Shown: positions 7,645-14,166 of the stretch, in pieces
How positions within the stretch are numbered: the stretch's first letter is position 1
How the letters are laid out: every line of letters starts with the position of its first letter
Assembly (NCBI GenBank): GCA_016208525.1
Contig: JACQYJ010000231.1
Coordinates: 1-20,823 of the forward strand
DNA: 20,823 bases
Source of the DNA: Deltaproteobacteria bacterium
GTDB taxonomy: Bacteria > Desulfobacterota > JAENJC01
Direction: 5' to 3'
Program-made: the position numbers and the translations under genes
Notes under the pieces: generated by a model
Database searches by the model: none
Told to the model about the DNA's origin: nothing
What the model saw: the letters and a program-made list of their open reading frames with translations, nothing else

Positions 7645-8640
7645 ATGCTTGACCATTATATAGAGGATGAAAAAGACAAGGTTGAGGTAACTGTCCCTGT
7701 AATAGGGAAGTCGGCTGGAGTCCTGAGTTTTAACGATCTCAAGACAGGGGGGTACATTAAGCAGAGACAGAAGGACAAGTTTACTGTCAGGTGCATGGTC
7801 CCTGGAGGAAGACTTCCGATAAAGAAGATGAAGAAGATCGCAGAGGTGGCCGAGAAGTATGGGGCTGATTATGTCCATATCAGTATCAGGCAGTCTGTTG
7901 AGATACCTTATGTGGATTACCATAATTTTGACAAGGTGGCGGCGGAGTTGTCCGAGGCCGACCAGAAGGTTGCATCCTGCGGGCCGAGAGTAAGGGTCCC
8001 TACTGCGTGCAGCGGATGTGAATACAACCCGAACGGCCTGTCCGATACACAGGGATTGACAAAGCTTGTAAATGATAAATTCTTTGGAGCGGAGTGCAAC
8101 CATAAGTTTAAGACATCCTTTTCAGGTTGCCCGATAGACTGCGCAAGGACATCTGAGATGGATCTGGCCTTTCAGGGGGCGGTATTCCCTGAATGGGAGG
8201 AGGAGAAGTGCACAGGTTGCAGGATATGCGCCTCTGCGTGCCAGGAGGACGCCATACATGACCACCCTGAAACAGGCGAGCCTATCTTCTACCAGGACAA
8301 GTGCCTGTACTGCGCGGACTGCATAAGGGCCTGCCCGACAGAGGCATGGGTTTCCGGCAAGACAGGACACATTGTAAGGATAGGCGGGAAGCATGGAAGG
8401 CATCCGTTTAAAGGCTCAGTAGTAGCCAAGTTTGTGAGCGATCAGGACGTGCCTGCTATAATCGAGAAGACTGTTGAATGGTACAACAAGCATGGCGTAG
8501 GGAAGGGGAGGATCCGCATAGGAACACTTCTTAGAGAAGAAGGGATGATGCAGAGTTATATGGAGCAGATGAAAGATGTCTTCAAGGACAAGGCGGTAAA
8601 GGACCCGAAACCGCCGTTGGAGATTAACATCCAGGAATAA
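7645..8640 (+). CDS. Siroheme sulfite (nitrite/sulfite) reductase with 2x[4Fe-4S] ferredoxin domain
   Basis: A 331-residue single-chain reductase of the AsrC/Dsr-like group. Residues 1-110 form the ferredoxin-like substrate half-domain, with SIRQSVEIP at 80-88. The siroheme/4Fe-4S region is about 111-170, with C122-x2-C125 and C162-x3-C166. The insert at 189-230 carries two ferredoxin motifs (C189-x2-C-x2-C-x3-C199 and C220-x2-C-x2-C-x3-CP). The expected reaction is the six-electron reduction of sulfite to sulfide, with electrons entering through the ferredoxin clusters. The first cysteine pair differs from the usual C-x5-C. The ATG at 7645 is preferred over a TTG one codon upstream because GGGGG lies 6 bases before it. 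Within a cysteine/methionine operon the role is assimilatory, supplying sulfide to the carriers. Confidence 0.88.
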   Translation: MLDHYIEDEKDKVEVTVPVIGKSAGVLSFNDLKTGGYIKQRQKDKFTVRCMVPGGRLPIKKMKKIAEVAEKYGADYVHISIRQSVEIPYVDYHNFDKVAAELSEADQKVASCGPRVRVPTACSGCEYNPNGLSDTQGLTKLVNDKFFGAECNHKFKTSFSGCPIDCARTSEMDLAFQGAVFPEWEEEKCTGCRICASACQEDAIHDHPETGEPIFYQDKCLYCADCIRACPTEAWVSGKTGHIVRIGGKHGRHPFKGSVVAKFVSDQDVPAIIEKTVEWYNKHGVGKGRIRIGTLLREEGMMQSYMEQMKDVFKDKAVKDPKPPLEINIQE

Positions 8641-8666
8641 AAATAAGGCTGAGGGATGAATAATCA

Positions 8667-8718
8667 GGGGACTGTCCCAGAATTACGGGCCGAAGGCCGT
8701 AGATTCGGGACTGTCCCC
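8667..8718 (+). repeat. GGGACTGTCCC-ended palindromic repeat, copy 2
   Basis: It begins ggggactgtccc and ends gggactgtcccc, with inverted inner arms (attacgg / ccgtagatt) around gccgaaggc. It lies in the 95-base gap between the sulfite reductase and the TusA-like gene, just before the latter's ribosome site. Confidence 0.78.
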
Positions 8719-8735
8719 TCCATATCGGAGGAAAG

Positions 8736-8975
8736 ATGTCAGACATAAAGGTAGATGCAGTATTAGATATAACCAACGAGGTCTGTCCAATGACCTTTGT
8801 TAAGACCAAGCTCAAGCTGGAGACAATGGAGCCTGGTCAGCATCTTGAAGTGGTCCTCTGTGACGGGGAGCCGCTAAGAAATGTCCCTCGTTCATTAAAA
8901 GAAGAAGGGCACAAGATCGTGGGGACAAAGAAGGAAGGGAACAGGTTTCATCTTATAGTTGAAAAAGGAATGTAG
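8736..8975 (+). CDS. TusA/SirA/YeeD-family sulfur transfer protein
   Basis: A 79-residue TusA-like protein. The sulfur-carrying cysteine is C17 in NEVCPMTFVKTKLKLE, where the family usually has CPxP and here has CPMT. Residues 20-79 follow the alternating strand/helix pattern of the fold, with GDGEPL-like CDGEPLRNVPRSL in the middle. TusA proteins pass persulfide sulfur between enzymes in the cytosol. Here it could carry sulfur from the reductase to the E1-carrier pair. The start has a clear GGAGG 6 bases upstream. The stop codon overlaps the first base of the next GGGACTGTCCC repeat, which suggests the repeat inserted right at the gene end. No tusBCD genes are present. Confidence 0.88.
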   Translation: MSDIKVDAVLDITNEVCPMTFVKTKLKLETMEPGQHLEVVLCDGEPLRNVPRSLKEEGHKIVGTKKEGNRFHLIVEKGM

Positions 8976-9034
8976 GGGACTGTCCCAGATTTACCGGCGG
9001 CGCAAAGCGACACGGTAGAATCGGGACTGTCCCC
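8975..9034 (+). repeat. GGGACTGTCCC-ended palindromic repeat, copy 3
   Basis: It begins ggggactgtccc, ends gggactgtcccc and has inner arms taccg / cggta around a GC-rich centre. Its first base is the last base of the tusA-like stop codon. It separates that gene from the MoaD-NIL gene. Confidence 0.78.
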
Positions 9035-9062
9035 GGAAAACTATTTTAAAAGGAGAAACACA

Positions 9063-9578
9063 ATGACAGTCAAAGTAAGAATCCCGACACCTTTGAGGAA
9101 GCTCACAAACGGACAGGAAGAGGTAAGCGCTGAGGGACAGACTATTGGAGAGTTGATTGACGCCCTGGAAAAGGCGTCCCCTGGGATGAAGGAGAGGCTC
9201 TGCGATGAGACAGGGAAGGTAAGGAGGTTTATAAACCTATATCTAAACGACGAGGACATCCGCTTTCTTCAAGGCCTTGAGACAGGGCTTAAGGACGGGG
9301 ATGAGGTCTCAATAATCCCTGCCATTGCTGGCGGAGCTCCGATCAAAAAAAAAATATACATGAACTTTCCGCAGAAGCTGATTAAAGAACCGATCATCTA
9401 TCAGATCGGCCACAAGTTCAATGTAATTACCAATATCCGTGGAGCGAGTATCAATGATGAGATAGGGATTGTGGCGCTGGAGCTGGAAGGGGAGCGTGAA
9501 GAGATAGAAAAGAGCATTGCATATATGAGGGAGAAGGGCGTAACAGTTGACCCTATCGAACTGGATGTTGTGGAATAA
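9063..9578 (+). CDS. MoaD-type sulfur carrier fused to a NIL domain
   Basis: A 171-residue two-domain protein. Residues 1-91 are a MoaD/ThiS ubiquitin-fold carrier (TVKVRIPTPLRKLT at the start, VSIIPAIAGG at the end, Gly-Gly at 90-91). Residues 97-171 are a NIL domain (KIYMNFPQKLIKEPIIYQI, then GIVALELEG). NIL domains occur as regulatory domains of methionine ABC importers and in the archaeal homocysteine-forming system. The diglycine that should be the free C-terminus is internal, so cleavage is needed or the carrier works another way. The junction is encoded by a run of ten adenines at 9345-9354, a possible slippage site. The ribosome site AAAGGAG is good. The partner is probably the MoeB paralogue directly downstream. 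Domain calls are firm; the function is inferred. Confidence 0.85.
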   Translation: MTVKVRIPTPLRKLTNGQEEVSAEGQTIGELIDALEKASPGMKERLCDETGKVRRFINLYLNDEDIRFLQGLETGLKDGDEVSIIPAIAGGAPIKKKIYMNFPQKLIKEPIIYQIGHKFNVITNIRGASINDEIGIVALELEGEREEIEKSIAYMREKGVTVDPIELDVVE

Positions 9579-9651
9579 ACTGGTGAAAAGGCCATACAGC
9601 CTCTTAACCTCTTGACCTCTAACCAGCTCTGTGGTTGATTTAGGAGTAATA

Positions 9652-10461
9652 ATGAATTTCACTGAAGAACAGATTATGCGTTACAGCCGCCACATCATCC
9701 TGAAGGAGGTAGGCGGAAAGGGGCAGGACAAGATCTGCAAGGCAAAGGTTTTCATCATGGGGGCCGGCGGGCTGGGAAGCCCTGCCGCCCTCTATCTCGC
9801 TGCTGCCGGGGTCGGAACCATCGGGATAGCAGATGACGATGTGGTGGACCTTTCCAACCTTCAGAGGCAGGTCTTGCATGCAACAAGCGATGTTGGTAAG
9901 GCCAAGGTCTTTTCAGCCGAGGAAACACTAAGCGCCATAAATCCCAATGTCAAGCTCATAGCGTATAAGGAAAGGGTAACCTCGGAGAATGTAAGGGAGA
10001 TAATCAGGGATTATGACATCATCCTTGACGGGAGCGATAACTTCCCTACCAGGTATCTGATTAACGACGCCTGTTTCTTTGCCAAAAAGACCCTGATATC
10101 CGGTAGCATCCTGCGATTCGACGGCCAGGTTACTGTATTTAAGCCACATTCCGGAGGCCCGTGCTATCGCTGCCTCTATCCTGAGATACCTCCTGCCGGT
10201 TTTGTCCCATCATGTTCAGAAGCCGGCATACTTGGCCCTGTGGCAGGCGCCATAGGCGTATTGCAGGCTACAGAGGCTTTGAAGGAGATACTTGGGATAG
10301 GAGACCAGTTAATAGGAAGGCTTTCCGTCTTTGATGCCCTGAATTCAACTTTCAGAGAGGTAAAGATCAGGAAAGACCCTGACTGTGAATTGTGCGGGGA
10401 TAAAGCGACCATACATCATTTGGTAGATTACGAACAAGCCCCTTGTGCGATAAGAATATAA
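9652..10461 (+). CDS. moeB: MoeB/ThiF/HesA-family adenylyltransferase (E1-like), copy 2
   Basis: A 269-residue paralogue of the enzyme at 5394, with the same opening (MNFTEEQIMRYSRHIILKE). GAGGLG is at 37-42, DLSNLQRQ at 66-73 and DGSDNF at 126-131. The zinc cysteines are C171/C174 and DPDCELCG near 245, and the conserved cysteine lies in FVPSCSEAG (C188). An in-frame GTG lies 21 bases upstream at 9631. The ATG at 9652 is chosen because TTAGGAG sits 6 bases before it and the N-terminus then matches the paralogue exactly. It lies right after the MoaD-NIL gene, so it most likely activates that carrier, leaving the ThiS-like protein to copy 1. It ends the recognisable sulfur operon. Confidence 0.92.
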   Translation: MNFTEEQIMRYSRHIILKEVGGKGQDKICKAKVFIMGAGGLGSPAALYLAAAGVGTIGIADDDVVDLSNLQRQVLHATSDVGKAKVFSAEETLSAINPNVKLIAYKERVTSENVREIIRDYDIILDGSDNFPTRYLINDACFFAKKTLISGSILRFDGQVTVFKPHSGGPCYRCLYPEIPPAGFVPSCSEAGILGPVAGAIGVLQATEALKEILGIGDQLIGRLSVFDALNSTFREVKIRKDPDCELCGDKATIHHLVDYEQAPCAIRI

Positions 10462-10464
10462 TAA

Positions 10465-10607
10465 ACCGCAAAGACGCAAAGAGCGCAAAGTTTAAGTTCA
10501 AAAAAGCAAATTTAAAATGCAAAAAGAAGTTAAATTTATGATTAAAAAATCATGATGTTTGACCTTTATTTTTTTGCATTTCTTTGCGTCCTTTGCGCCT
10601 TTGCGGT
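10465..10607. repeat. Hairpin repeat, gacgcaaag type, copy 2 with nested inverted repeat
   Basis: The outer arms accgcaaagacgcaaagagc and ctttgcgcctttgcggt are inverted copies, as at 7543-7621. Between them lies a second inverted pair (aaatgcaaaaa / tttttttgcattt) in very A/T-rich DNA, making a longer compound hairpin. It separates the sulfur operon from the radical SAM gene and might act as an mRNA boundary. Confidence 0.78.
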
Positions 10608-10624
10608 AAATGCCGTTGGTATAA

Positions 10625-11848
10625 ATGAAAAATCCGGGATATCTAAAATTAGAACTCTCCTCAAAAGGAATAAGGCTTTCGAAAGAGCTCACAGAGGGTA
10701 AAGACCTAAGGGCAGCTTTTCTGGCCCGCGCCGGGATAGGCGGCGGTATAGATATAATCCTCCCTGACGATGTCTGGGTGAATGCCCCGGTACGGGAGGC
10801 ATTTACGAAAGAGTCTCCTTACCTGCTTTTAAAAGATAACGGTAACTTTTATATTGAAAAGGGCGGCGAACGAGTTGAGGTCGGTATAATCCCTCCGCCT
10901 GCCTTTTATGAGAAGAAGACATCTGAAGGTACGCCCTTCGCCCAGGTCGGCACAGTCCACGGCGGATACCTTACCATCACTCCTATCGCCTCATGCGATT
11001 TTTTCCCAAGTTATGAAAACTGCAAGTTTTGCTCAGCCAACTCTGTCATGGGGCCGGTTGGCAAGAAGGCGCTTAGCGTGAGAGAGGTAGTTGAGATTGT
11101 CAACGAGGCCTTTGAAGAAGGGATTGCAGAGTTTGTCCAGATATCCCTCGGCTACCTGGAAGGGGACGGACACGGAATAGCATCCCTTGAACCTTATATA
11201 ACAGCGATAAAGAAGAACTTTGATACCCTCCTGGCAGTAGAGGCCCACCCACCCGATAAAGATGCATGGATAGACAGGACTTATGCCATGGGTGTGGACT
11301 CTATAGCGTATCATCTGGATATTTACGATCCAGAAAGATTTGCAAATATATGCCCAGGAAAGGCAAGACATATCGGAAGAGACAGGTATCTGGATGCCCT
11401 TCAGTATGCGGCGTCCATATTCCCGAGCGGAACCGTGACCTCAAACCTGATAGTAGGACTTGAGCCGGTCGAAAGCACCATTGAGGGGATAGACCATCTG
11501 GCCAGAATGGGGGTTGTGCCGCTCCTGCCTATATTTAAGCCTCTTGAGGGTTCCGATTACGGCGGCCATAAGATACCTGATACAGAGGAGATTGCTCCTC
11601 TGCTTGCGCATCTATATAACGCAGTGAAGAGCAATAAGATCAATATGAACTGGTCAAAGCATGTCAGCATATTTATTACACCCATAGAAGGCCGCTACTT
11701 CACTGGTGATCAGGCAAAGCTTGAGGTGACCCTCTACAACCTCTATAAATCAAAGATTGGAGGGTTGGCGACGAGGGAGATCGCCAAATTGCGCAGAAGA
11801 CTTAAGGTAAGGGAGGTCGACGACTCCTTCGAGTCTTCGGAGCTCTGA
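10625..11848 (+). CDS. Radical SAM protein with CX8CX2C cluster motif
   Basis: A 407-residue protein that I cannot assign to a named family. The cluster cysteines are C124, C133 and C136 (ASCDFFPSYENCKFCSANS), spaced CX8CX2C instead of the common CX3CX2C. The TIM-barrel features follow: a glycine-containing strand (FVQISLGYLEGDGHG), LAVEAHPP, and SNLIVGLEP near residue 280. The first 115 residues are an extra domain that includes PDDVWVNAPV and a glycine-rich turn. Such enzymes cleave SAM reductively to start radical chemistry; the substrate is unknown. No strong ribosome site is visible before the ATG. The stop is one base from the transporter start, so the two are probably translated together. 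SAM use fits a sulfur/methionine neighbourhood only loosely. Confidence 0.85.
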   Translation: MKNPGYLKLELSSKGIRLSKELTEGKDLRAAFLARAGIGGGIDIILPDDVWVNAPVREAFTKESPYLLLKDNGNFYIEKGGERVEVGIIPPPAFYEKKTSEGTPFAQVGTVHGGYLTITPIASCDFFPSYENCKFCSANSVMGPVGKKALSVREVVEIVNEAFEEGIAEFVQISLGYLEGDGHGIASLEPYITAIKKNFDTLLAVEAHPPDKDAWIDRTYAMGVDSIAYHLDIYDPERFANICPGKARHIGRDRYLDALQYAASIFPSGTVTSNLIVGLEPVESTIEGIDHLARMGVVPLLPIFKPLEGSDYGGHKIPDTEEIAPLLAHLYNAVKSNKINMNWSKHVSIFITPIEGRYFTGDQAKLEVTLYNLYKSKIGGLATREIAKLRRRLKVREVDDSFESSEL

Positions 11849-11849
11849 C

Positions 11850-13277
11850 ATGGCGGTAGCGATAGACAAAAGGCCCTTATGGGTCATCCTTTTAAGCAAG
11901 AGTTACAGACCTTTCTTCTTCCTGCTTATTGCCCTTGCCTTCTGGGGGATATTAAGCCTTCCAACACCAGCTGGGTTGAGCCAGGAAGGGCATAAGGCAA
12001 TAGCAGTCTTTTTTGTCTGCGTGACCCTCTGGGTTACATCCCTGATCCCCCTTTCCATTACCAGCCTTCTGGCAATTATCCTCATCCCGCTTCTTGGAAT
12101 CATGGAAAGCAAAAAGGCCTACTCCCTTTTTGGGAATGAGGCGGTCTTTTTTATCCTTGGCGCCTTCATCCTGGCCGCAGCTCTGATGAAGTCAGGCCTG
12201 AGCACAAGGTTTGCCCTGGCTGTTCTGAGCAGGTTTGGCGGGACTCCAAAGAGGCTTCTTACCGCAGTTTATCTCTTTCCTGCCTTCCTTTCATTCTGGA
12301 TGTCGGAACATGCGGTTGCAGCTATGATGTTCCCGATAGTGGTAGAGATAACAAAGGTGCTTGAACTCAGGCCTCTCAGGAGCGATTACGGAAAGGCCCT
12401 GTTTGTTGCCATGGCCTGGGGATGCATAATCGGGGGTGTCGCCACATTCCTGGGCGGAGCCAGGAATCCGCTGGCAGTTGGGATGCTCCTTGAGACAACA
12501 GGACAGTCTATCGGGTTCTTTGAGTGGATGCTGGCCGTTGTCCCTGCGGTAATTATCATGCTTGCCGTTGGCTACTTTATGCTGTTCCGGTTCTTCAAGA
12601 TAGACCTTAAGAATGTGAGCCAGGTGGAAGAGGCCCTTGTCCACAGGAAGATAGAGATGGGAAAGGTAACATGGGAAGAGCGTCTTATCGGATTGGTAAT
12701 GCTCCTGACCATCCTGACATGGGTGTTTTTCGGAAAGAAGCTTGGCCTTGCCAACATAGCCCTGGCCTCTGTTGTCGTCCTCTTTGTCCTGGACCTGATA
12801 AAATGGAAAGACGTTGAGGAATACGTCAACTGGGGGGTAATCCTCATGTATGGAGGAGCCATCACCCTCGGTTATGCCCTTGATAAAAGCGGCGCTGCCG
12901 CATGGACTGCGAATATGACCATTATGAAATGGGCGTCATCTCCTATTGTGGTTATTGCGCTGTTTTCCCTGTTGTCCATAGCCCTCACCGAGGTTATGAG
13001 CAACGCGGCAGTGATAGCCATCCTTATGCCTGTGGCGCTGTCTATTGCAAAACAGCTTGGTATAGACCCGAAGGTCATGACATTTGCCATTGCAGTCCCT
13101 TCAGGACTGGCATTTATGCTTCCAATGGGTACGCCGGCCTGCGCAATCGCATATTCATCCGGTTTTCTCAAGATAAAGGACATGGTTGTCCCTGGTTTGA
13201 TATTGGGGATTATGGCCTGGCTCGTTTTTATACTGGTTGGGGTATTTTACTGGCCGATGCTGGGATTGAAAATATAA
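11850..13277 (+). CDS. DASS/SLC13-family anion (sulfate/dicarboxylate) symporter
   Basis: A 475-residue inner-membrane protein with about 11-12 hydrophobic segments. It follows the divalent-anion:Na+ symporter (ArsB/NhaD-like) repeat plan. The first half-site hairpin carries FWMSEHAVAAMMFPI, where the family usually has S-N-T, and the second carries TEVMSNAAVIAILMP. GGARNPLAVG and GLAFMLPMGTPACAIAYSSG are the other conserved pore regions. Family substrates are sulfate, succinate-type dicarboxylates and related anions; the sequence does not fix which. The start ATG lies one base after the radical SAM stop codon, with GGAG 8 bases upstream, so the two form a coupled pair. Uptake of sulfate, or of an organic acid processed by the radical SAM enzyme, is possible but unproven. 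Confidence 0.88.
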   Translation: MAVAIDKRPLWVILLSKSYRPFFFLLIALAFWGILSLPTPAGLSQEGHKAIAVFFVCVTLWVTSLIPLSITSLLAIILIPLLGIMESKKAYSLFGNEAVFFILGAFILAAALMKSGLSTRFALAVLSRFGGTPKRLLTAVYLFPAFLSFWMSEHAVAAMMFPIVVEITKVLELRPLRSDYGKALFVAMAWGCIIGGVATFLGGARNPLAVGMLLETTGQSIGFFEWMLAVVPAVIIMLAVGYFMLFRFFKIDLKNVSQVEEALVHRKIEMGKVTWEERLIGLVMLLTILTWVFFGKKLGLANIALASVVVLFVLDLIKWKDVEEYVNWGVILMYGGAITLGYALDKSGAAAWTANMTIMKWASSPIVVIALFSLLSIALTEVMSNAAVIAILMPVALSIAKQLGIDPKVMTFAIAVPSGLAFMLPMGTPACAIAYSSGFLKIKDMVVPGLILGIMAWLVFILVGVFYWPMLGLKI

Positions 13278-13300
13278 TGTAGGATAGGCTGCGCCCACCA

Positions 13301-13309
13301 TGTTATAAT
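13301..13309 (+). promoter_or_regulatory. Extended -10 promoter candidate before the UspA-like gene
   Basis: TGTTATAAT combines a TG extension with a perfect TATAAT. No good -35 is seen, which is acceptable for extended -10 promoters. It lies after the transporter gene and before the PLWQRG-type repeat, and could start a separate transcript for the Usp gene. Confidence 0.4.
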
Positions 13310-13341
13310 ATACAAAAGCCTTCGGTCACAAGGGAGGATGA

Positions 13342-13420
13342 AAATCCCCCTTGATCCCCCTTTTCCAAAGGGGGAAAGTTTAAGTTCCCCTCTTTGGCAA
13401 AGAGGGGTTAGGGGAGATTT
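13342..13420. repeat. Palindromic repeat (aaatccccctt ... aggggagattt)
   Basis: Inverted termini and a nested pair (ccccctt / aagggggaaa; cccctcttt / aaagagggg) form a compound palindrome. In frame it translates as PPFPKGE ... PLWQRGVRGDF, a signature peptide often seen when this widespread intergenic repeat is mis-called as coding. Its right end gives a GGGGAG purine run just before the UspA-like start. Confidence 0.85.
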
Positions 13421-13424
13421 TCAG

Positions 13425-13889
13425 GTGAAAAACATACTTTTAGTTCTCACAACCACCTGCCAGGTTGACAGGGCCATAGAACTGGCCATAGAAAAGGCAA
13501 AAAATGAGAAGGCAAACCTTACAGCCCTTTTCATTATAGATTCTTCCGTATCTGAAAGCGTTGTCAGCAAGATGTCAGACCTGGGATTTCTGGGAGACAG
13601 GCCCAGCAGTGAGCTTACCCATGCCATCCTTAAGGAATACAGAGATCAGGGAAACAAGAAACTTGATGAAGTAAAGTGGCTTGCCGAGTGTCTTGGTATT
13701 TCCTGCCAGACATTTGTTGAGGAGGGTGATTACACTGAACTTGCCCTTAAAAAGATTGCCAGGTTCAATATAGATTACGCCGTAGTGACCCGGTGCAAAA
13801 GTTCCACCATCTCCTCCTTCCTTTTCGGTTCGGCCATGGACAGGCTTGTAAGCAAGGCTGGTTGCAAGATTGAAATAGTTGAAGAATAA
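13425..13889 (+). CDS. UspA-family universal stress protein
   Basis: A 154-residue single Usp domain, starting at GTG (MKNILLVLTTTCQVDRAIELA with Met for GTG, split here as MKNILLVLTT and TCQVDRAIELA). An ATG at 13338 would add 29 residues, but these are just the translated palindromic repeat. The GTG has GGGGAG 8 bases upstream. The alternating Rossmann-like strands are clear, ending in IDYAVVTRCKSSTISSFLFG and SAMDRLVSKAGCKIEIV. The usual ATP motif G-x2-G-x9-G-S/T is only partly kept: the final GS is there, but the first glycines are replaced (RCKSST). It is therefore probably a non-ATP-binding type. Usp proteins are cytosolic and linked to stress or starvation. It may be co-transcribed with the transporter upstream, as in some transporter-Usp pairs. 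Confidence 0.82.
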   Translation: MKNILLVLTTTCQVDRAIELAIEKAKNEKANLTALFIIDSSVSESVVSKMSDLGFLGDRPSSELTHAILKEYRDQGNKKLDEVKWLAECLGISCQTFVEEGDYTELALKKIARFNIDYAVVTRCKSSTISSFLFGSAMDRLVSKAGCKIEIVEE

Positions 13890-13913
13890 AGGGTACAATA
13901 ATTTAAATTACTA

Positions 13914-14126
13914 CCTGAAAACTGCAAACCACAGGGCCACAGAGATAAATTTTGAGTATAAAAACCTTTTAAAACCCTTTTCTTCTCTGTGTTCTCATGC
14001 TTTAGATTTAAAAATTATTGAGCTTTTAAAAAGTCACCTTTTGAGTGCATGGAGAAGAGATTTAAAACAAGGGTTTGCCAGTGGTATTAAAGGGTTTTCT
14101 CCGTTGCTCTGTGGTTCGATTGCAGG
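13914..14126. repeat. Large nested inverted-repeat element
   Basis: The outer arms are cctgaaaactgcaaaccaca and (tctgtggttcgattgcagg), near-complementary. Inside lie further inverted pairs (aaaaccctttt / aaagggtttt; gttctcatgc / gcatggagaag). The whole 213-base stretch between the UspA-like and UbiC-like genes can fold on itself. An 86-codon open frame crosses it, but it has no ribosome site and is read from the repeat arms. It may be a MITE-like element or a structured RNA. Confidence 0.55.
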
Positions 14127-14166
14127 ATTTAGGATTTAATTTATCGGGAAGTATTTAAAGGTAAGG

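Noticed and set aside
4076..10461. Thiamine or molybdopterin biosynthesis operon
   Set aside because: ThiS/MoaD and MoeB/ThiF homologues suggested it, but no thiG, thiH, thiC, thiE, moaA, moaC or moaE is present. The control element is a SAM riboswitch and the neighbours are cysteine synthase and sulfite reductase.
7543..10607. CRISPR array made of the gacgcaaag repeats
   Set aside because: The repeats are inverted hairpin arms scattered between genes, not direct repeats with regular spacers, and no cas gene is present.
13338..13424. 29-residue N-terminal extension of the UspA-like protein
   Set aside because: It is the translated palindromic repeat (PPFPKGE...PLWQRGVRGDF), a common false extension; Usp homology starts at the GTG.
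13879..14139. 86-codon plus-strand open frame
   Set aside because: It runs through the arms of the nested inverted repeat, begins inside the end of the Usp gene and has no ribosome site or family features.
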